DNA from: Sitta carolinensis | Lineage: Eukaryota; Chordata; Aves; Passeriformes; Sittidae | Direction: 5' to 3' | DNA: 64,000 bases | Assembly (NCBI GenBank): GCA_032173965.1 | Contig: CM063284.1 | Location: forward strand, 108,953,910 to 109,017,909 | Part shown: positions 1 through 12,379 of the stretch, one piece after another | How positions within the stretch are numbered: the first letter of the stretch is position 1 | Layout of the letters: every line of letters begins with the position of its first letter | Translations under genes and position numbers: made by a program | The notes under the pieces: model-generated | Told to the model about the DNA's origin: nothing | The model's database searches: none | Seen by the model: the letters and a program-made list of their open reading frames with translations, nothing else

Positions 1-2480
1 GAGTGTCAATCTTTTTCTGTGGCTCTAATACCACTGAAATTTAAGTGTTATGATCTCTAACTTCAAATAAAATCAAGGTAAACATTGATCTATTTTTTAG
101 ATTTGGAAGTATTTTTTAAGCTGGAAAGTCTGAACAGTTTATTTCAGATGTTACCACAATTCTTAAAAAAATAGAAAAATATGTATCTTTCTATATTATG
201 TTGTCCTTCTATCAGTTATTAAAAAGACTTTAATAGAGATTGGTTTATTTGTTACTTTACTAATCCACTGAGAATTAATACTGATCAATTTATATTGATT
301 CTGGAAACCTGGGACAAAATCCAAATGTCCTGATGCCTTAAGCACAAGACCATTGAATTCTCTGACATTACTATTTTAAGGACATTAAAAAAAATTGTCA
401 TTTTATATGTGGTACAGTAAAAACATAGGAACAATTGCTTGGACTAAAACTCTTCTGAAAGTAGGAAAGAGACAAAGAGACAAGATAGTGCCTTCAGTTA
501 TCAGACATTATCAGAGATGGAGACATGCAGAAAATAACCCTGAAACAATCCTTTGAAGATTATTTTCTCTTTTGAAGGCACAGAGATCTCTTGAAGGTAA
601 AGAAATACAATATTAGATGACATGATATTAGATTATTAGATACCCTTCTCCCTTTATGATTTACTCTACCTGGGTAGAGGTAGAGACATGTTGCTTTTTT
701 ATAAGAAATTGTGCTGGAGCCAGCTATGTTTTCATTTTATGTGGAATAGCCAGGATGGAGAAGATGTTGAGCAAAAGGAAATTTTACACCTCATTCTGTG
801 GCAGTCAGAGAAGGAAAAGGAAATTGAACAGAGGACAGGGGAAAGAGCAGCCTCCTTCTTCTAATCCAATTATTTCAGTACAGTTTCTTACCAGGGGAAA
901 GAGTGATGACAATAACAGGAAAAGAAACCCCTTTCTAGCATAACACAGTAAACATATCAGTTAAATATACAGTTTCAAAATGGTTCTTCAACTCAAATCT
1001 CCCATGCCATGGATAAGTCTCCTCACCACCAAATTATGCAGATGTACATTGATACCACCCTGTGTTGTTGATTGCCTTAAAAAGCCCACACATACCCCCC
1101 TTGACCATTTCTCATATCAAATACCATTATACTACAATAACATCATAACCTTTTTTCAAAAATAAACCTTAACTTTAGCATCAGTTACCAAGGCTAGTGT
1201 AGAAGTGTTCTTATTTTAACATTTTTTTACACTGTCTACAGTAAGGTTGTGCTAGTTTTCAGATTTTCTTACTGTCTACCAGAAGCTTGAATTCTAGGTA
1301 AGAATAATAAGCTTTTGTTTTTAGAAGAATGGTCATGCCTAGTCAGAACAAAAGATTAAGTTCAGAATTCTACTGCTTTAAGACCAAGAGGTCGTTATGG
1401 GAAAGTCCAGGACTGTTTGAATGTCATTTATTTTGGTTAGGAGCAATTTTACCTTGCTTCAAGGATCTAGTGCTTGTACTATGAATATTTCTCTTTGTTT
1501 TCCAACATTACTATTTTTTTTAAATTTTACAGATGAATATCTATCAAGAATCAAGGAATAGTGTATTCAGGATTTTGACAAAAGTATTTGTTATGACTGC
1601 AGATACACGTCATGCTCTGTACAAGATGCAATGCCAGATAGAGTAAATGATATCAGGGCCCCAGTGACTAAGGGTGAATTCTTTGCTCACTTTAAAGGCT
1701 AAAAAAAAAGTTAATTTTAAGGGGTAAGTCAGAGGACAAGAAAGTATTACAGGGTGAGGTAGGAGAGGGAGAGAAAATTACCATTTTTTAACCTTTCAGT
1801 TTTCACCAATTTCTGATTAAGTTCTCAATTTAACAAGTTCAACTTCTCATTTTTCTGACTTTCCATGTGTTGCTGAACAGTACTTGAAGGTGGTATTGAC
1901 ACTACTCACACTTTGTTTACAATGCTGTTACTTTATATTTAAATTCAGCTTTTGCAATACAAACAGAAATAAAGATTAATAATAGCAATGAATAGCCTTA
2001 CATTGCAATGACTTGGACAATCAATATTTGTATTGGAATGACCTGGAGTGACTAGGTTTATCTTTACATGTAATTGTTCTTATCAGTCCCAAAAGCAAGA
2101 AATTTTCTTTTGGTTTTGGCTGCACTAGTAATACAAAGAAAATAATTTGTTTCAAATAAACTTTTTTGTCCATTACACCAAAATTTTTGGTTGAGAATTT
2201 AAAAAAACAAAACTAAAAAGCAATTATTTTCTTTTTTTAATTGTCATGACCACAGACAATTGTTTTCTCTGAGTTGATAAAGTAAAGAGAATTGGGGTAA
2301 TTTGTCCAGGCTGTGACAGTTTGCTACATATTCGGTTCCTTCTTCTCCCTCAAAACATTAACTTTGAGAAGCCAATTCTATGTAATAGGGAATACAAAAA
2401 GAAATAGTGTGTTCAAAAATACCCTCTCTCAGAAAGGCTTCAAGGGTTTAAGACCACTTTTTAAATGTCTGGAAAATAGA
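1..2480. other. AT-rich single-copy DNA, no gene seen
   Basis: Nothing recognisable was found here. Open frames at 656-943 and 980-1165 are under 100 codons, show no protein-family motif and sit in ordinary AT-rich sequence. I read this as intergenic or intronic. Confidence 0.6.
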
Positions 2481-2825
2481 TAACAGGGGAGAAGAATTTC
2501 AAGCAGAGGAGCTACAGTGTGTGCCAGGAGGCTTCAGAGAAAACAGCTTGGAAAAAACATAGAAACAGTGGGATGGAGAATGAGGCAGAAGAAATCAGTG
2601 GCATGGTAGAAGTGATGAAAAAATGGGCAACCATAGAGGATGAAGAGCAGCAGGAAAAGGAAAGTAAATAAGTGATAAAATAGGGGAAAAAACAAGAGAG
2701 GAAAAGGAAAACAAAATGAGGAAAAGAAGAGAGAAAAGAGATTAGGAAAAAATCGATTGTACAAAGCTGGAAAGAAGAAGATACTGAGATACTACAGTGA
2801 TATAAAAGCTGTAGAAGTGATTGCA
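2481..2825. repeat. Purine-rich (GA-rich) tract
   Basis: The plus strand is strongly biased to A and G, with repeated GGAAAAG, GAAGAAG and GGAAAAA-type words. This bias explains a 104-codon open frame on the minus strand (2512-2826), whose product would be almost entirely F, L, S and C. That is the expected translation of a pyrimidine-rich strand, not a gene. The tract ends just before a probable LTR. Confidence 0.7.
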
Positions 2826-2875
2826 TGTATTACATAATGTGTCAGTGTGTTTTTAAGGTCTTGGAATTATTATAT

Positions 2876-3450
2876 TGTTATATGGTTCGTTCCATGTGCC
2901 CCCTATGTTCTTCCCCTATTTGGTTCATCCCCCGGTTACTGTTACCTGTCAATCTTGAGTTATGTAACCCCCAGACCCTGTCTGTCATTCTGAGACCTCA
3001 CCTTCAGCCTGGAAAGTTCTGACAGGATCACAGAGTGATTGGATGGAATTCCTGCTTTCCCCCCGCCCCCCCCACCCCCCCCCACTGTATTCGGGTTTGT
3101 TCCCCTACATGTCACTAAGTTAGAGAGCCGTCCCCCGCTTATCCCTAACTGGTCCCAGGTTAGACCCCACTCCCAGTTCCTCCCCCTTTATCAGCTGCTG
3201 TATTCAGGTGCTCGAGGGGCTTTGCTTGAGCTGCTAGCTTGACTGAGTCTGTTCCCACAGTGGGACAAATCAAGTCAGTGGTTTAAGCTCAAGTGGAGTC
3301 TCCCTCTCTCTGTTCCTGCCATCGTTGCTCTCTGCCTGCAGACAAGCCAAGACCCAAAGGTTCGGCAAAGTTCGTTCCGCTGCTGAGCCGCGCCCGCGCT
3401 GCCGCGGTGCCAGGGCTGGCCGAGGCAGAGATCCCCCTGACACCACCACA
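2876..3450 (+). mobile_element. Probable solo retroviral LTR, 575 bp
   Basis: The segment begins TGTTATATGG and ends CACCACCACA, giving the TG...CA (TGT...ACA) termini typical of retroviral LTRs. It is flanked by ATAT on both sides (2872-2875 and 3451-3454), a possible 4-bp target duplication, although ATAT is low in complexity. Composition changes sharply at both edges: the inside is C-rich and contains a CpG-rich block near 3360-3420, unlike the AT-rich flanks. The overall style resembles avian endogenous retrovirus LTRs. No internal gag, pol or env follows, so it would be a solo LTR. The plus orientation is tentative. Frames at 3039-3242 and 3289-3570 lie inside it and are not genes. Confidence 0.55.
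3059..3083. repeat. C-rich tract, potential G-quadruplex on minus strand
   Basis: Three long C runs are separated by single G or A bases inside the probable LTR. On the minus strand these are three G runs of about 6, 8 and 9 bases, long enough to supply four G-tracts. Structure formation is inferred. Confidence 0.7.
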
Positions 3451-3885
3451 ATATAAGAAATTAAATGAAGGAAAGTGAGAGAATCTCAAGGGAAAAGAAT
3501 GAAACATCAGAAGGGAAAGGAGAAAGAAGCAATTAGGACAAGAGAAATTACACTGGGTTACAAAGGCCAAGAAGATGGACCAAGGTACAGTGGCAGTCGG
3601 TCAACTCTGAGCTACCTTATTTTGTGTCAAAAATCCCCACCTAACTGGAAAGTTACCTGCTTTGTGTTTAGCTATGAACTTGAAAATTGGAGGAAAGAAT
3701 TAATTTAAACTAAAAAATTTCTCAAGAGAAGAAAAAACCTGAATCCATATGCAAACAAGATGTTTTGTTTTTTTTCCCAAATGCTTTTTATTTTATTGAG
3801 CGACTGCTTTCTATGACTTTGTAAGATGTTCCTTGGAGTGAAGCACCTGAAATTTATAGCATCTCAGATATACCCTGCAGCGTCC

Positions 3886-3937
3886 GATTCACACTTGTTC
3901 TCTCTGACTCACACATGTTCGCTCTGACTCTTACATG
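3886..3937. repeat. 20-bp tandem repeat, about 2.6 copies
   Basis: The unit is of the form GAYTCACACWTGTTCNCTCT. Copies start at 3886, 3906 and 3926, with a few substitutions and a partial third copy. It is a minisatellite-like duplication with no known function. Confidence 0.7.
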
Positions 3938-6058
3938 AGGCAGAAAGCATCCCCACCTTGGTGCTTCCATACTTTTTAATCTGCGTAATGTTATAGCACA
4001 TATCAATTATGTAAGTTCTTTCACCTCCAATTTTTTTACCAGACATATTTAGGAAAATCAACTTGAGTTTGCAAACCATCTCCAGGCAAACTTTGTGAAA
4101 CAATAGACAGCCAAATATATACCAAAATTCAAGAATCATAGCACAAAAAACATAAGCAAATACTGTTATTTACAGAAATGACATCACAGAGTACCTGAAA
4201 TATATTGGAGTAAATTAATTTGTAGAAATTATAAGAATCTACTGTCATGAATTCCTTTATTCTAGAAGCAGTCTTACCTGAAAGATAGTGAAAGTCAGGT
4301 AAGGGATTTTTTAAATCAGTTGAATTTTACCCATAAGAATATATTATTGGCTGTCAAAATGTCAAGCTATTTGATTTTATGACAAATGAAGAGTAAGAGA
4401 ACAGAGATAAACAAAAAAAAAGAACATTTATTTGCATGTATTTGCCCTGTCCTCTAGTCAAACAGAAGAAAATGCAAATGCAAATGTTCTGTAGCTTGGA
4501 TGTTACTGGAAACATGAATTATGTAAGACAAAAAATAGATAAGCATATTGAAAAAAAAAGCTTTTAGCTGTGCAGTTCACACCTTCACTAGAACCTCCCA
4601 ATGGAAACATTTTCCCATAATTCATCATTACCTGTTTTGTATTCCAAGAATCATGACTCATACTCCAATTGCATTGTTGTGGATAATTCAAACTTTATTG
4701 TTCACTCTTCTTTATCCTACAGGAATAAAGAAGTCTGGACCAACTGATGCAGAGATTATTTTGTGATGTCCTTCGTGTTGCCCTCTAGCACTCTCCCATG
4801 TCTGTGTTCCTAGATATGAGTTAGGCAAATTGAATTTTCTGTTTGAGCTCTACAGTGCAAGAGTATCTGCTTGGCATTTGGTTTGTAAATAAATAAGATA
4901 GTGTGTTTTATTTTCTGACATAACATTTTTTTCTGGATAAAATATTGGAGTCACAGGGAATTTTTTTGGCAATGGTTAAGATATGGTTGTCTGCAGTAGG
5001 ATTCTTGTGCACTACATAATGCAACCCACAGGTCTGATTAAATTATTTCAAAGATGAAGATTCTGAAAAATAGTCATGGTCAGTGCTATCGAGTTTATGA
5101 AGAAAAAATTAACAACTGGCCTGTACATATTTATGTAAAGCCTAATCACTTTCTTTCAGGAACACAAAGCTGAGAAAAGGAATTTTAAAACAGAAAGTCT
5201 TACAAGTAATGAAAATCCAAAGGGGTATGTTCAATGAAGCATGACACAGAAGTAAAATAAATGGGATGGAATAAGTAAAAGAGAAAAGAGAGGAGGTGAT
5301 GTCTTGGGGAAAGTGCACTGAGTGTAGGAGAGGAAAATGTAATGTACTCTTAAGATTTAAGGGTAAAGTCCAATCCCCATTACACTGATGAAAATAGTGA
5401 CTAACATCATTGCCAATTTTGTAAAAAACTTGGAATGATTGATGAACATAAAGAGGGAAGTTAGCAGCAGGAGCAGTTATTCCACTCAAAATAAATTAGA
5501 AGCAATTTTTTTCCAATAACCAGTTCATTTCTATAGCAGGACTCCAACTGAAATAACTATTTTTCATCAGAGAAAAAAAGAGGGATAGAAAGTACATGGC
5601 CCAGATGGCCTGGTAGATGGAAACCCAGTGGATATGCTTGGAGGAAACACGAATATAATTTCTATGACTATCATAATATGGAGGCAATAAGATGAAAAGA
5701 ACTGATAATGAAAGTCCAGAAAAAAAAACATGTAGTATATACATATATTTATGTTAAAATTACCTCAAATATTAACAATATGAAAAGTAAATAGAAATAA
5801 ATCAAAAATATTCAAAATGCAAAGGCTTGTTAAGATCTTCATGGGCATACACTGGAATGGCAATAAATATGGTAAGTATCTGCAGATGAAAGGAAAATTA
5901 AGAAAAACAAGTTGATATTTCTGGGAAATAATTGGTGTTTTTCCTGGAAATGCAGATGCACTGCAAAGAAAAAAGTCAAACTGATGAACTCTCTGGAGAA
6001 AAAAGTGAAAAAATATTTTATTTAAGATGATGCCAAGTATTGCAGGTATATAAAAGTT

Positions 6059-6076
6059 AAAAAAAAAAAAAAAAAA
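6059..6076. repeat. 18-bp A run
   Basis: Pure A homopolymer in AT-rich DNA. No recognisable retrocopy lies upstream of it. Confidence 0.8.
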
Positions 6077-6715
6077 GAAAGCAACTAAAACATAAAAAAT
6101 TTAGAATAAATGATCTTCTAAGAAATGGATTTGTCAACTATGCTGAAAGAAAGCAGAAACCACACTGTGGCTGAACATTTCCTATGAACACAAAAGTACT
6201 CTGTAAGAGAAAATGAGATAGTATGTAAACAGGAACTATTATAAAAGAGTAGAGAAAACCTGCATCATAAATATAATTTCAAGTCCCATTCTCTGTCTAG
6301 AGTCCTCTTGGTATCAAGACATCCTCACATGTTAAATCAAGCCCAAAATAAATAGATGCCTGGAAAGCAAAAGAATAAAAGTAAAATTTGGGATAAATTG
6401 CTAGGAAAATGATCTGTTTTAGTTTTTAATATAAAAGTAGATCTGTATGTAAAAAAGTCACCTCTGAAACGTGAACATTTCCAAAGCACAGCATTTGATG
6501 GTGCAAAATTGCTACAGTACTGCATGAACTGGGAAAACAACCTCACACCCAGACTCTTGTTCAGTAGTTCTTATCTACCATGAATAGACTTAACTTGGAG
6601 TAAAATTCTGCCTGTACACAGATTATCCATGTTAACAATTCCTGAATGTTTTCTGCAGCTCCCTTTTAAGAGGGGGAGAGAAGCATAAAGTGCTGCAATA
6701 AATTCCAGTTTAGTT

Positions 6716-6718
<3 letters not shown>

Positions 6719-6760
<42 letters not shown>
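6719..6760. repeat. 42-bp pure T run
   Basis: Uninterrupted T homopolymer, seen directly. If it were the poly(A) tail of a minus-strand retrocopy, the retrocopy would lie at 6761 onward, but I recognise no gene or SINE there. Exact length in an assembly is prone to error. Confidence 0.85.
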
Positions 6761-6764
<4 letters not shown>

Positions 6765-7909
6765 TTGTATTTTTTCGTTGAATTTAATTTTTGGAAATTA
6801 GTTTTACAGCTTTGAAGATTTAAGTGTGTGTCAGTACAGAAACATACTGTCTGTAATTAAAACTGAGTAACTCATTCTCAAGCATTTTGTAAATTGTTGA
6901 ATTAGGAAAATTTGTTTGCTGTCATCATCTAAGTTTGCTGCAGAGGGTACAGACATCAGAGCCAACCCAGAGAACAATTCCATTGATTGGCAATCTTCCA
7001 TACCTTTATATTAATTCTATTCAAAATTTTCCAGGTACATAATAAGACTAAGAAGTTTTAGTTATCCAAATAACTAGAAAATTTATCCTGTAACTTTTCT
7101 AAGCCTTACTCCAGGACTCTGTAATATGTATCATAGGAGGTTGGAATTACCGCAATTTGAAAAATTCTTGGGAAGTAAGTTGTTTTCTTAGAAAGTTTTG
7201 TGTATCATAGTGTCTCCTTCAAAGAATTGGTTAAAGATGTTTCCTGGCCTTCAATATATATAGAACAGTCTTAACTTGCAATATATTTTTCAGTGTTTGT
7301 GGAAGTGTGATGAAAGATAGGGTGTTTTTTCATGTGCATTCTAGTGCACATGAAACCAATTTTGTTTCCAGTGAAGTATAACCACAGATTGAATTTTAAA
7401 TGTCATTTATCTAAGAACATGTATCTGGACCAATATCCCAGAAAGGCAGTTTACATGTTTTAATGTTAATACTTTCCAACTCATTTAAAATGAACTTCTG
7501 TTCTTGGATGTGCCGACTGTACCTAAAATCTGCTTTTCAGTTAACTACCCAGAAAATTAGGCACAACATTGAAAAACTGTAAACTTTGCCAATATTTAGA
7601 TATGTAAGGGGGGAGAAGGGGGAAGGGTTTGAGTGGCTTGAGGTGGATTCTTCCTATAAAATAAAATGTGAGAACCATTTTCATAGTGTTCAGTCCACCC
7701 ATATTTATCTCTGCAGTCCTAATGCTGCAAGATACTGAGAGAATTTGGGTATTCCTGTGAGCAAGCACTTGTCCTATAGGAGGCATTGAACACAATGCAG
7801 GAGCAGCTGCTCTCACACCCTGCAACAACACAGCCCAACACCAAAGCTATCTGTATACATGAAAATCTGACAAAAGTCTTGATTCCAAGAAGCATTTGGA
7901 CAATGCTGT
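6761..7909. other. AT-rich single-copy DNA, no gene seen
   Basis: No coding or transposon sequence was recognised. A perfect 11-bp hairpin lies at 7328-7355. Confidence 0.55.
7328..7355. repeat. Perfect inverted repeat, 11-bp arms, 6-nt loop
   Basis: The left arm TTTCATGTGCA (7328-7338) is exactly complementary to the right arm TGCACATGAAA (7345-7355). The loop is TTCTAG. No T run or gene edge suggests a terminator. Confidence 0.85.
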
Positions 7910-7934
7910 CACACACACACACACACACACACAC
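7910..7934. repeat. (CA)n microsatellite
   Basis: About twelve uninterrupted CA units, immediately upstream of a CR1 3' end. Overlapping open frames here contain VCVCVC or HTHTHT strings and are artefacts of the repeat. Confidence 0.95.
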
Positions 7935-7944
7935 TGATGCTCAG

Positions 7945-8042
7945 GGTTGTTCTGTAGAGAGACCACGAGTTGGACTTCTGTGATCCTTGTGGAGTCCTTC
8001 CAACTCTGGATATTCTGACTCTGTGATTGACTGTATGATCCT
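7945..8042 (+). mobile_element. CR1 LINE 3' end fragment
   Basis: The segment ends with the CR1 3' UTR signature: GTTGGACTT, then GAGTCCTTCCAACTCTGGATATTCTGACTCTGTGATTG split over 7966-8030. CR1 is the dominant avian LINE; copies are usually truncated at the 5' end and finish in short ATTCTRTG-type repeats rather than poly(A). Only about 100 bp remain and no ORF2 is left. Confidence 0.85.
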
Positions 8043-8506
8043 GTTCCTGTGTCTTCAGTCTGCCACTGATTCCAAATATTTGCTAAAGTGTGCATGTGTG
8101 TCAATCTGTCTGTCTTTTAACAAACTGGCAGGCTTTGTTTTCTTTCCTTTCTGGTTGAATTTCTTTATTGGAAAGAGGGAGAAGAAACTGAGGTTGCTCA
8201 TGGTGCTTGAACTGAATGCAATTGGTAAATTTCCAAGCTGTCGACAAGAAATTCTGCACTTATGCTGCTGTCTTAATTTCTTGGTTTGATTTTTCTATTA
8301 TCTGTAAGATATTCTGCAGATTTCATTTCAGTCTGGATCTGAAATACTGTTGTTCATTTCCTTCTCTTTAAGAACTATCTATCTTCAGCTGCTTAAACTA
8401 AAGAGAAGGCCATCAATAATCGAAATGCAAGTAGAACTGATTTAAGTTCAGCTCAACTAATCTGTTTGTTTTTTCCTACTTTGGTTTATTTTTTCTTACT
8501 TTCTTC
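8043..8506. other. Single-copy DNA, no gene seen
   Basis: A 100-codon frame at 7987-8289 starts inside the CR1 fragment and continues into unique sequence. It has no recognisable motif and is treated as chance. Confidence 0.5.
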
Positions 8507-8574
8507 CTTTTTTGTTTTTGTTTTGTTTTTGTTGTTGTTGTTTTGTTTTGTGTTGTTTGCTTGTTTGTTTTTTA
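8507..8574. repeat. T/G-rich simple repeat
   Basis: Irregular (TTTTG)n, (TTG)n and (TTTG)n units run together, followed by T-rich sequence. This is simple-sequence DNA. Confidence 0.85.
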
Positions 8575-11500
8575 AATAAAACATCATACAGTGCCCTTAG
8601 GTCACTAATTTGAAGCTCTACATCTGTAGCTGCAAACAACTGTAGACAAAATTGGTGCAACTCAGCAATTCAGAGGAATGACAAAAGAGCATCAGTTGTA
8701 CACGCAGTGGGACCACCAACTCAAGAGAGAGGAAAAAGTTATTTGAGACTCTAGTCAAGTTTGGAGTCTCTTGTATATTAAATTCTACAGTTGTTCTTAA
8801 AAACCAGAGCCTTATGTGTCTCCCCTGTACCATTGCTTAGATTACATTACCAATCAGCCAGAGGTAAAAGCCTTTCTTCTTCCTACAGATATAAAATGTG
8901 TTTTTCATATTCAGGGAGTGGCATGTTTATTTATTTCAGATTAAAAATAGAACAAACCCCCCAGAAAACCCCCAAACTTATGCAACCTATCTATTGTCTC
9001 CAAATGCTTTCAGGAAGCTAACTATATCAAAATTAAGTGGAAAATACTCTGCTGCTGCAGAATTGAGGGGGGAGGGGGATATTATGAGTCAGATATTTAC
9101 TCTTTCTGTTTTGTTCTTGTAGTGAAGGTCAAACACTTCAAACGAAAGAGTTCAAGTGCTGAAACTGAGTGAGGAACAAACTGTGCATAATTAGAATGCT
9201 CTGTTTTGAACAGCTCCTATATTTTTGACACAAGTGAATATTTATGCTATAAAGCCATATTTTGTGTGTGCAGGTCTACTGCTTGTCATACAGGTTTTCA
9301 GTATTTCACTTTACAGCATATATTTGCATTCAGAATTCATTATGCACACATCACAAACACTACACAATGGCTGAGTTTAAACAAGTCTGTTTCTGTATTT
9401 TTGGAACAGATACAACTGGCAGACTAAAGTATAATGAAAGCAGCAAACCTCAATGATAACTGAGCAGCATATTCTGAAACCTACAGACACATCCAATTAC
9501 AGGGCTTCCAAACTGTTCTTTAACTTCTACAGCTGTTTTAAGGTGCCCATGTTTTTACAACAGAGCCTTGCAAAAAAAAAAAAAACAATGGCAATCATAA
9601 AGTAATAAGAGGGATATTTTTCTTTCCTTGTTTAGGGGCACTCCTTTTTAAACCATCAAAAATTAAAGGAAATTAAATGAACTCTCAACATTTCTGCTTT
9701 TAGTTTGTGAAAATCTTCCTGTCTTGAAAAGGACTTTTGTCACAAAAATAATAATAAATATTAAAAAGGGGGAAACACCCCTGATCTGGGTTTTCAAAAG
9801 CAATTATTGAATAGGTTTGATTTGAATTTCTCTATAAGAGAGGATGACATTGAGCAGTCCTAAGTCTTTTTCAGAGCTCCAAAAGAACAACCAAAATCAT
9901 TTGACATTCTGGGGAGAGAGAAAAGAATAAAATTGTGATTTCTTACTTTAGCAGATGGCACTATTCTTCTCTGGATGGTTCTTCCACTAAGAAATTATAA
10001 TATGAACATTTCTGTTGAATGAGTGGAAATCGAAGGTCAGTACTTAAATTTACCTTGATTTAATATATCCTGTTTTGTCAAGCCATCTCATTTTGCACAT
10101 TTCCCTCATTCCTGCTCTTGCAATCAGCAGTGCTTCAAGTCACAAAGCAGAGCCACTCAAAAGACCACAGCTAAAAGCAGCAACTGTCATCAAAGAAAAA
10201 TAAAACCAACATAAATGAAACAAAATTCATTAGAATCATAAAAGTAATCCTACATGTTTTTTCAAATCTTAACGATTTGAGTAGTCATTTGAGGAAAGCA
10301 GGTGAGCAGTTTCAATGAAAATGTTATTCAGTGGTTGCCAGACTGAAAATCAGTATGTGCTTAACTTCTTGTATACATCAAGGCCTGGTACTGTGGTCAG
10401 GCTGGACAAGTCAAAACAATTACCTGGTCATGTTTAAGAGAAGCTTCTTTTTCCTTATGGCTACTTTGGCTGCAGCACACAAGGATATGTATTCAAAAAC
10501 AAGTGCTTTTTAATAATAAGGTGGGTTTTCTTCTTTTTTATGGACATAAAGTCTTTGTGTTCAGCCTTTACAAAGTTGGCATTTGAGCTATGAACCCCTA
10601 CTCCACACCACTCCCCAGTTACTGAGCTATATAAGCAGTCTCAGTTTGTAATCTTCCCCAGAAACCCTCCAAAATAAATAATTTAATAAAAAGATTAAGC
10701 TGATGAGTTACTTTAATACAGTAGGTACTCTTATGACACCATAGCTGAATATCCCATACATGGCACTGCTCACTGTAGGAGGAAAATACAACAAGAATTA
10801 GATAACAGAAACAAAACTAGAAACCACAACAGAGAATATTCTTTCAGATCAGCTATTCTGGCAAACTCTATGGCCTGCTTGAAAATGGCACAGTTAGTCC
10901 ATTCTTTAAAATATTACACTCTTCTGTGAAGGCTGCTCTGAAGAAATGCTTGTTTTACTTTGGTTAGCAAAGTCTGTTTTAGGACTAGGTGCTCAGAGAA
11001 GAAACTGTTGTTCACCATAATGAACCATAGGTACCAGATATTAAAAGACACGTAGGGTTAAAAATAACCATTTCATGGTCACTTTGCTGGGAAAAAAAAC
11101 CAAGCAAAACCGAATCCACATGTAAATAGTCATCCCAGAGAATACCAGATTTCTCACTGTCTCTAAGCCTCCCAAATAATCATACCTAAGTCAATAAAAT
11201 GTGTTGAGTACCAATGGAAATGGGCAATTAAAGTGTTGTTTTTCGTTCAGAATCTAGTTTACCAAGTAAAAGGGTAGCATAAAGAAATCCAGCAGCTGTC
11301 TTCCGCCTTTCTTCCTTTGTGAGAGCAAGTGCAGGAAAGCTTTTCACACAGAAAAATGACAAAGGAATGCACTTCCTACACTAATGCAACATATGTATTT
11401 AATCAAATTATTATCTCTAAAAAGATTCTTAAGAAACTTTATTTTTGCACTGGTTTATTGTTGCACAAAGGAAAGAAAAAAAAGAACATACATATTTCAG

Positions 11501-12335
11501 CCATTTTGAAATATGAAAAATGAAACATTTCTGGCTACTTAAATGAGGTGAATGATATAATTTAATTGTGAATGACAGTTAAAAGCATCCATATCTGGGT
11601 TTTCATCCTGTAAATTACATTTCCCTACCTGGCGTGGCAAACATAAGATAAATAATGCATTTTTTCTTTATTTGCTATTGTCTTGCTATGAAGCTAGTGA
11701 CTATGATTCACAAATAAGTCTTGTTTTTGCTTGGGGGGGGGTGGAACGGGGCTTTTGCATTATGTGCTGTGTGCAGCATTTTAATTGTAGTGGACATTAA
11801 CATTCAAGTTTGTGAAATAACCCCAGTATCTATCCTTATATAGCAATAGATTTATATCTCAGAACATGTACTGAAGTTATTTTCAAGGGCTGTATGAAGT
11901 GGTGCTGCTGAAGGGATTTTTACTAATAGCTGGAAAACAGCCAGTTTATTCCAGTGATTTCAGCTGTAAAACAATGACAAACAAGAAAATTGGAAACATA
12001 TTCAAATTTCATTCTAATGCCCTATATAGAGAGAGTCACTGTTATTTTATTAATTCAAGTACAGTTAAAGAGTGCAGTGAAAAAGACTGAGTATAACCAC
12101 ACATAAAACCCCACATGGGATTTATGAGTTGTTCTTGAGGATTTTAGGTGTTTTTTTTCCCAGCTGAAGGAAAAATGAAGTCCTTTTTCTTCCCAAAAGC
12201 AACACATAACACGGCCCATTTTTATTATACATTTTACAGGCAAATATTGAAAGTATGGTATTGAAAGGTCTTTATCAGAGATACATAAGGACTAAGCCAT
12301 ACATGAGACCTATGATAAAATACTTTATTTATTCT

Positions 12336-12338
<3 letters not shown>
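8575..12338. other. AT-rich single-copy DNA, no gene seen
   Basis: No exon, RNA gene or dated transposon was recognised. A G run (GGGGGGGGG) lies near 11735. Frames in this stretch are 60-76 codons, lack motifs and are considered chance. Confidence 0.55.

Positions 12339-12377
<39 letters not shown>
12339..12377. repeat. 39-bp pure T run
   Basis: Uninterrupted T homopolymer, followed by further T-rich sequence to about 12400. The 61-codon frame through it encodes polyphenylalanine and is not a gene. Confidence 0.85.

Positions 12378-12379
<2 letters not shown>

Larger units (their letters stand above)
3451..6718. other. AT-rich single-copy DNA, no gene seen
   Basis: No exon, RNA gene or clear transposon was recognised. 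The segment holds a short 20-bp tandem repeat at 3886-3937, two overlapping octamer motifs near 4472-4485 and an 18-A run at 6059-6076. Frames such as 5142-5489 (minus, 115 codons) have no recognisable domain and read as T-rich hydrophobic noise. Confidence 0.55.

Noticed and set aside
2512..2826. 104-codon minus-strand frame with hydrophobic stretches that resembles a membrane protein
   Set aside because: The hydrophobicity comes from translating the pyrimidine-rich strand of a GA-rich tract; a second frame on the same strand looks just the same.
5142..5489. 115-codon minus-strand frame
   Set aside because: F/L/S/H-rich noise from AT-rich DNA, with no signal-peptide or domain logic and no splice or regulatory context.
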